A stretch of 44,830 nt of DNA from Candidatus Poribacteria bacterium (GTDB taxonomy: Bacteria > Poribacteria > WGA-4E > WGA-3G). Shown here one piece after another: positions 41,464 to 44,830 of the stretch (within the stretch, counting starts at the first letter, position 1; the number at the start of each line of letters is the position of its first letter). The DNA lies in NCBI GenBank assembly GCA_022827225.1, contig JAJDTJ010000100.1, forward strand, positions 1 through 44,830. The letters are read 5' to 3'. Both the position numbers and the translations under genes were made by a program. A model generated the notes under the pieces. The model searched no databases and was not told the DNA's origin. It worked only from the letters and a program-made list of their open reading frames with translations.

Positions 41464-41483
41464 GGCGAGGTCACCTCGCCCTA
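41461..41483. repeat. Perfect 23-bp palindrome spanning both convergent stop codons
   Basis: TAGGGCGAGGT and ACCTCGCCCTA are separated by one base. The TAG at 41461-41463 ends the oxidoreductase gene, and its mirror CTA at 41481-41483 is the TAG stop of the isomerase on the other strand. It should form a strong hairpin in either transcript and may act as a shared terminator or REP-like element. Confidence 0.85.
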
Positions 41484-42299
41484 CAGGGCATCGCGGAGCA
41501 TTTCCACGCTTTGTGGCACGCCGACGTGTGCATCCGCCTTCCCTTCAAATTCGATGGATACGTATCCTTGGAATCCGACACTCTTCAGAATCTCACCGAT
41601 TTTCGCGTAATCCAGATCCAACGTATACCATTCACCTTCACCGTAATAGGTTTTGGCGTGGACGAGTACCGCTTCGTCAGCGATCTGTGCCAGTTTTTGA
41701 TATGGATCCGAGAGGAAATTACCGCAGTCCATTGTTACCTTCAACCACTCCGAGTCGATAGCGGAGACGATACGGTTGACACCTTCAGGTGTGCAGGTCA
41801 GTCCCCAGTGGTTTTCGAGACCGAGGACGACACCGTATTTTTCGGCGTCAGGGAGGCATTTTTCGATAGATGCGATGACCCATTCAAATGCCTCGTCTTC
41901 TGTGTGTCCGGGGAGCGTCGGTTCCTGCCCTTCGGATTTCATCAATTCGTTGAAGGAGGGAACAGTGCCCCATCGTCCTGAGTTGAGACGGATTGACGGG
42001 ATACCGAGTTCGTGTGCTAACCGGATGCAGTGGACAGTGTGATTAATGTTTTTTTGGCGTGTCGCCTCATCAGGTGAAACGAAGCCTTGATGGATGGAGA
42101 GCGCGTAGAGATCAAGTCCGTTGATGAAAGCGAGCCGTTTCAGTTTCTGAAGATACGGGTTCGCCTCAGATGCCATCTGTTGATGCAAAATTTCAATGCC
42201 GTCAAGTTCAAGCCGTGCAGCTTCTTCGATGACGTGTTCAATCGGAACACGTTCAGATTTGAAATGCCAATAAGAATAAGTGGATACACCGAGTTTCAT
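41481..42299 (-). CDS. Sugar phosphate isomerase/epimerase (xylose isomerase-like TIM barrel)
   Basis: Protein of 272 residues of the AP endonuclease 2/xylose isomerase-like superfamily, which includes tagatose epimerases and inosose dehydratases. Metal-ligand-type segments are ELDGIEILHQQM, LGLENHWGLTCTPEG (Glu), KVTMDCGNFLSDPYQ (Asp), LVHAKTYYGEGEW (His) and YVSIEFEGKADAH (Glu). There is no signal peptide. GAGGTGATAA lies just before ATG 42299. It converges with an oxidoreductase, a pairing common in cyclitol and rare-sugar catabolism. Confidence 0.88.
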   Translation of the reverse strand: MKLGVSTYSYWHFKSERVPIEHVIEEAARLELDGIEILHQQMASEANPYLQKLKRLAFINGLDLYALSIHQGFVSPDEATRQKNINHTVHCIRLAHELGIPSIRLNSGRWGTVPSFNELMKSEGQEPTLPGHTEDEAFEWVIASIEKCLPDAEKYGVVLGLENHWGLTCTPEGVNRIVSAIDSEWLKVTMDCGNFLSDPYQKLAQIADEAVLVHAKTYYGEGEWYTLDLDYAKIGEILKSVGFQGYVSIEFEGKADAHVGVPQSVEMLRDAL

Positions 42300-42379
42300 T
42301 TATCACCTCAATTTCGAGTGTTAGTGTGCTCTATGATAGCATAACTCATTATGTAAAATCCACTTTTTTTAATGGGTTA

Positions 42380-44383
42380 TCAGTTATCGGATACCGCCGC
42401 TGCTACCAGTCGTTCTAAATCTGGCTCTCTGCCTTTGCGGGACATCAATTTATGGTTGGCTTCATAAGCAATCAATTTGCCATCCCTATCAATAAGCCAC
42501 CGTACGGGAATAGAGCGAATATCATACTGTTGCGCAAGCGGACTCTGCCGTTCTTGCCCCGTGAAAATCTGCCGCCAAGGGATGTCATTTCCCTTAAGGA
42601 AGTTGTGCAGCTTCGTTTCATCAGTATCAAGGCTAACCCCGATGACATCAAATCCGTGATCTTTATACGTATCGTAAATCTCTTTGACATTCAGTATATC
42701 GCCGATGCAGAAACTGTGCCAGACTGCCCAAAAATCGAGTAGAACGACTTTCCCGCGATAGTCCTGCAGTGAGATGGGTTCGCCATCGAGGTCGGTTGCA
42801 GAAAAATCGGGAACAGGTTTTTCAAGCAATGCCAACGTAGGCTTCACCTTGCTGAGATATTCCATGGCGAGTTCGGTGTTGCCTAATTCTTCATGAATCT
42901 CGGCAATTCGCCGGGACAGACTAAGCCTTTCCGGATACTGCGCTTCAAGATTCCTGAAAAGTTGAAGCACACCCTCATCCCGATTCGCCTTCTTAAGCAG
43001 ATAACCGAGGGTCAAATGATCTTGAAGGTTTTCAGAATTCATAACAGTTTTGAAACGGTCAATAAGTTGATCCACATCCTTTTCCCGTCCACTTTCAACA
43101 TAGAGGCGAGCGAGCACTGGATAGATATCCAAAAGACTTTCAGGGTCCGGCTGTCGCTGAAGTTTCGCTTCCAAATCGGCAATAGATTTTCCGAGAGTTG
43201 TTTCGTTGAGGTCTTCGCCTAATTCTTGTGCGGCAACTTCCACGCCCGCAGATGACGTTAGCATCTCTAAATATTGCGGTATTCGCTCACTGCGATGCAG
43301 GTAATACGGGTGAAACAGACTCATATTGTGTAGATGCCACATCACTTCCAAGTCGGGTGTGAATGTCAGCATATCTACAGCACCGGTGTAATTTTGTCTG
43401 AGTTTCGTTGCTAAAGCAGCTGCATTCGCGCCTTTAGCACCCGCTTGGAGCTCGGGCAGATCCCTCAGCAAAACCCAGACGTTTACAAAGTGCGTGTTGA
43501 GCAAATTGATAATTTTCGGCGAGGAGAGCGGACCCGCTCTCAGAACTTTGCCCGATCCTCAGCAGGATTCATCGTCAAGGACACCGAACAAAAGCACCGC
43601 ATGAATCGGGCGATTCAATGCTTTCGCGCGTTCAACCGCATCTTCAATTGGGGTCCACTCGATTTCAAAGAACTTGTAAAACACATTCTGAAACTTTTTA
43701 TCAACATCTTCCTTAGCGATAGCAGTTTCCCAGTCAATCAATTTTGGCTCCGTTTCCCGTAAACTGTGGAGTTCCATGCGAGGCACAAACCCTATATCGG
43801 CAGTTCTAAAAGCACCGATATCGATATTGCTATTGCGTCTGGGAAGCGATAGCGTCCATTGACAAATCGTTCCGCTGTCGCGATTAATAGTCAGATGTCC
43901 AGCAAATTGTGCCGGTCTAAAGTAGGCACCGATGGTCGCGTCCAGTATAAAGCGCGCATGGATTCGGAAAACGATGTCGGCATATTCAGGCGAAATTGCC
44001 CGTAAGCACGCTTTCGCGCCGTTCTGACCACTCCTGAGATTCATTGTTGCGCCGGGGTGAAACTGACGCAGAAACGGGAGAACCCCCTCCGGATCCAAGT
44101 TCCAGACATCCCCAACATTAACGGTTGACGGTGGAAGAAAGATTTGAAAATCTGCTGTACTGTAGTTCTTGACCGGGTGCGCGGGTCCCGGATTGAACAA
44201 TACCAACCACTGTTCCCATGTCATATCTATCGGTTCTGACCATTGTGCTTTGGTCCGGTTAAACTTTTCCTCTGTTGCCCACTGCAGGTTATTCGCTGTG
44301 TTCTCGATCGGATCCCAATGTGCTTGTACTGGAACATTCGCTGAAGTGTTTAGCACGTTACAAAGGTCTATCACTGTTTTCAC
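42380..44383 (-). CDS. Selenoprotein N-like / TPR / TlpA-like fusion selenoprotein (TGA = Sec275)
   Basis: Two same-frame ORFs, 44383-43559 and 43558-42380, are joined by an in-frame TGA at 43561-43559. Read as selenocysteine, they give 667 residues. Residues ~100-320 follow eukaryotic SelN: HARFILDATIGAYFRPAQFAG, NSNIDIGAFRTADIGFVPRM, AVERAKALNRPIHAVLLFG, then LDDESC-U-GSGKVLRAG and ITLLN-like INLLNTHFVNVWVLLRDLPE. Cys274-Sec275-Gly is the SCUG redox motif. Residues ~397-518 are TPR-like helices. Residues 521-667 are a TlpA-like thioredoxin fold in which WAVWHSFC (552-559) has His for the first Cys. GTG 44383 is the open start, and GTG 44374 with AGGGG before it is also possible. No signal peptide is evident, and the N-terminus lacks the eukaryotic EF-hand region. 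Sec depends on selABCD elsewhere. A redox role is inferred. Confidence 0.88.
43524..43541 (-). promoter_or_regulatory. Candidate bacterial SECIS hairpin
   Basis: On the minus strand GAGAGC-GGGTCC-GCTCTC begins 17 bases after the TGA. The six-base stem can extend by two G-C pairs. The apical loop starts with GG, and the loop lies about 23 bases from the TGA, within the usual range for bacterial SECIS elements read by SelB. A weaker lower stem (TCGGGC with GCCGA) may extend it. Confidence 0.82.
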
Positions 44384-44412
44384 CCCTGTTGTCAGAAAGG
44401 TTTGGGAACACT

Positions 44413-44691
44413 CTATTGGTCTGCGGGTTTATCCTTAAGTGCTTCCATGACGAGTTGTTCTAACTTCTCCCCTCTGGCTTTATGCGTAATCAATTTGCCC
44501 GCTCTATCAATAAGCCACTGGCTGGGAACACCCGTGATATTATACCGCTGTGCAAGCGGATCGTCTCTCCACGCTTTACCACTGAACACCTGCCGCCACT
44601 GGATGTCGTTCTCCTTAATGTAGTCCCGCAGTTCGGATTCCTTATCATCAAGACTGACCCCGATGATGTCAAATCCCTGATCCTTATAGGT
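44413..44691 (-). pseudogene. 3' fragment of a second TlpA-like gene, interrupted
   Basis: The minus-strand frame from 44691 to the TAG at 44415-44413 encodes TYKDQGFDIIGVSLDDKESE, then DIQWRQVFSGKAWRDDPLAQ, RYNITGVPSQWLIDRAGKLI and a charged end. It matches the last ~100 residues of the SelN-like fusion at 42380 and lies 29 bases upstream of it. The frame is lost at about 44692, where sequence resembling the end of an insertion element starts. The missing part would include the CxxC region. This was probably a tandem relative of the fusion gene, perhaps with its own SelN part. Confidence 0.75.
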
Positions 44692-44830
44692 ACTAAAGTT
44701 TGGACAATTTTAAGAATTAAGGTGTTTTAAAGCAGAAAAAGAGGTATCCTTTCATAAACAGACAAAAGTTTTGAAAGGAACGTAAAAAATGGACCTCCTT
44801 CTCTGCTTAGGAGATATTCTATCGGATTTT
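44692..44830 (+). mobile_element. Probable left end of an insertion sequence
   Basis: Coding similarity of the TlpA-like fragment stops abruptly here. The next ~97 bases are AT-rich and non-coding, starting near CTAAAGTTTGGACAATTTTA. They lead to a plus-strand gene start. This is the usual layout of an IS end and transposase leader. The other end and the target duplication are outside the window, so the family cannot be named. Confidence 0.5.
44789..44830 (+). CDS. Start of a gene cut by the window edge, possibly a transposase
   Basis: GAAAGGAA lies about eight bases before ATG 44789. Fourteen codons are visible (MDLLLCLGDILSDF), too few to identify. The position within the presumed IS end suggests a transposase, which is inference. 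Confidence 0.4.
   Translation, partial: MDLLLCLGDILSDF

Noticed and set aside
42380..43504. A separate 374-residue TlpA-family gene starting at TTG 43504
   Set aside because: The TTG is only the first near-start codon after the TGA. It lies inside conserved SelN-like sequence with no ribosome binding site, and the frame continues upstream through the Sec codon.
1..44830. tRNA, rRNA, riboswitch or CRISPR features
   Set aside because: Reading both strands I saw no cloverleaf with a GTTCGA-type arm, no rRNA-like block, no recognisable riboswitch core and no spaced repeats. A covariance-model search could still find something I missed.

Overview
The window looks like a chromosome segment of a diderm bacterium close to Candidatus Poribacteria. 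This placement is inferred from gene content. There are three Gfo/Idh/MocA oxidoreductases, a xylose-isomerase-like sugar epimerase, a GH88 hydrolase, a TPR/LamG protein, a heptosyltransferase-like GT9 enzyme, short palindromes between genes, and a SelN-like selenoprotein. Start codons include many GTG and some TTG, usually behind a clear Shine-Dalgarno sequence. I saw no tRNA, rRNA or CRISPR array.

Layout: 0.2-2.5 kb, sugar catabolism (GH88, Gfo/Idh/MocA). 2.7-4.6 kb, an AAA ATPase plus TOPRIM-like pair resembling OLD/PARIS-type defence modules. 4.8-10.7 kb, a conserved protein of unknown function, two CBS-pair proteins, a complete two-subunit 2-oxoacid:ferredoxin oxidoreductase and an M55 D-aminopeptidase. 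10.7-13.5 kb, a rearranged accessory patch with two tail-to-tail truncated genes, a GIY-YIG protein, a hypothetical protein and a HigBA-like toxin-antitoxin pair. 13.7-18.6 kb, an M16 peptidase pair (one active, one lacking the zinc motif), an isochorismatase-like hydrolase and a rubredoxin-like protein. 18.8-28.6 kb, a TPR/LamG protein between a stray uvrB 3' end and intact uvrB, then PBP1A, a redoxin and divergent lexA. 28.7-31.4 kb, a HAD hydrolase, GT9 and a PHP metallohydrolase. 31.7-32.4 kb, a second HigBA-like pair. 32.6-38.1 kb, an oxidoreductase, a ferritin-like protein, a CDF metal exporter, an FmdB zinc ribbon, and a sugar-type ABC binding protein with one permease. 38.3-42.3 kb, hisA, an EF-Tu-like paralog with degenerate GTPase motifs, an oxidoreductase and a sugar isomerase.

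The main discovery is at the right end. Two adjacent minus-strand reading frames (44383-43559 and 43558-42380) are one gene interrupted by an in-frame TGA. The TGA sits in a Ser-Cys-Sec-Gly context matching the SCUG redox motif of eukaryotic selenoprotein N, and a perfect hairpin with a GC-rich stem follows it at the distance expected of a bacterial SECIS. The product would be a 667-residue fusion of a SelN-like module, TPR-like helices and a TlpA-like thioredoxin fold whose first active-site Cys is His. Just upstream lies the 3' end of a second TlpA-like gene, apparently cut by an insertion element that runs off the window.

Other points of interest are the uvrB tail copy abutting the TPR/LamG gene, the degenerate EF-Tu paralog, and a perfect 23-bp palindrome that supplies the stop codons of two convergent genes.
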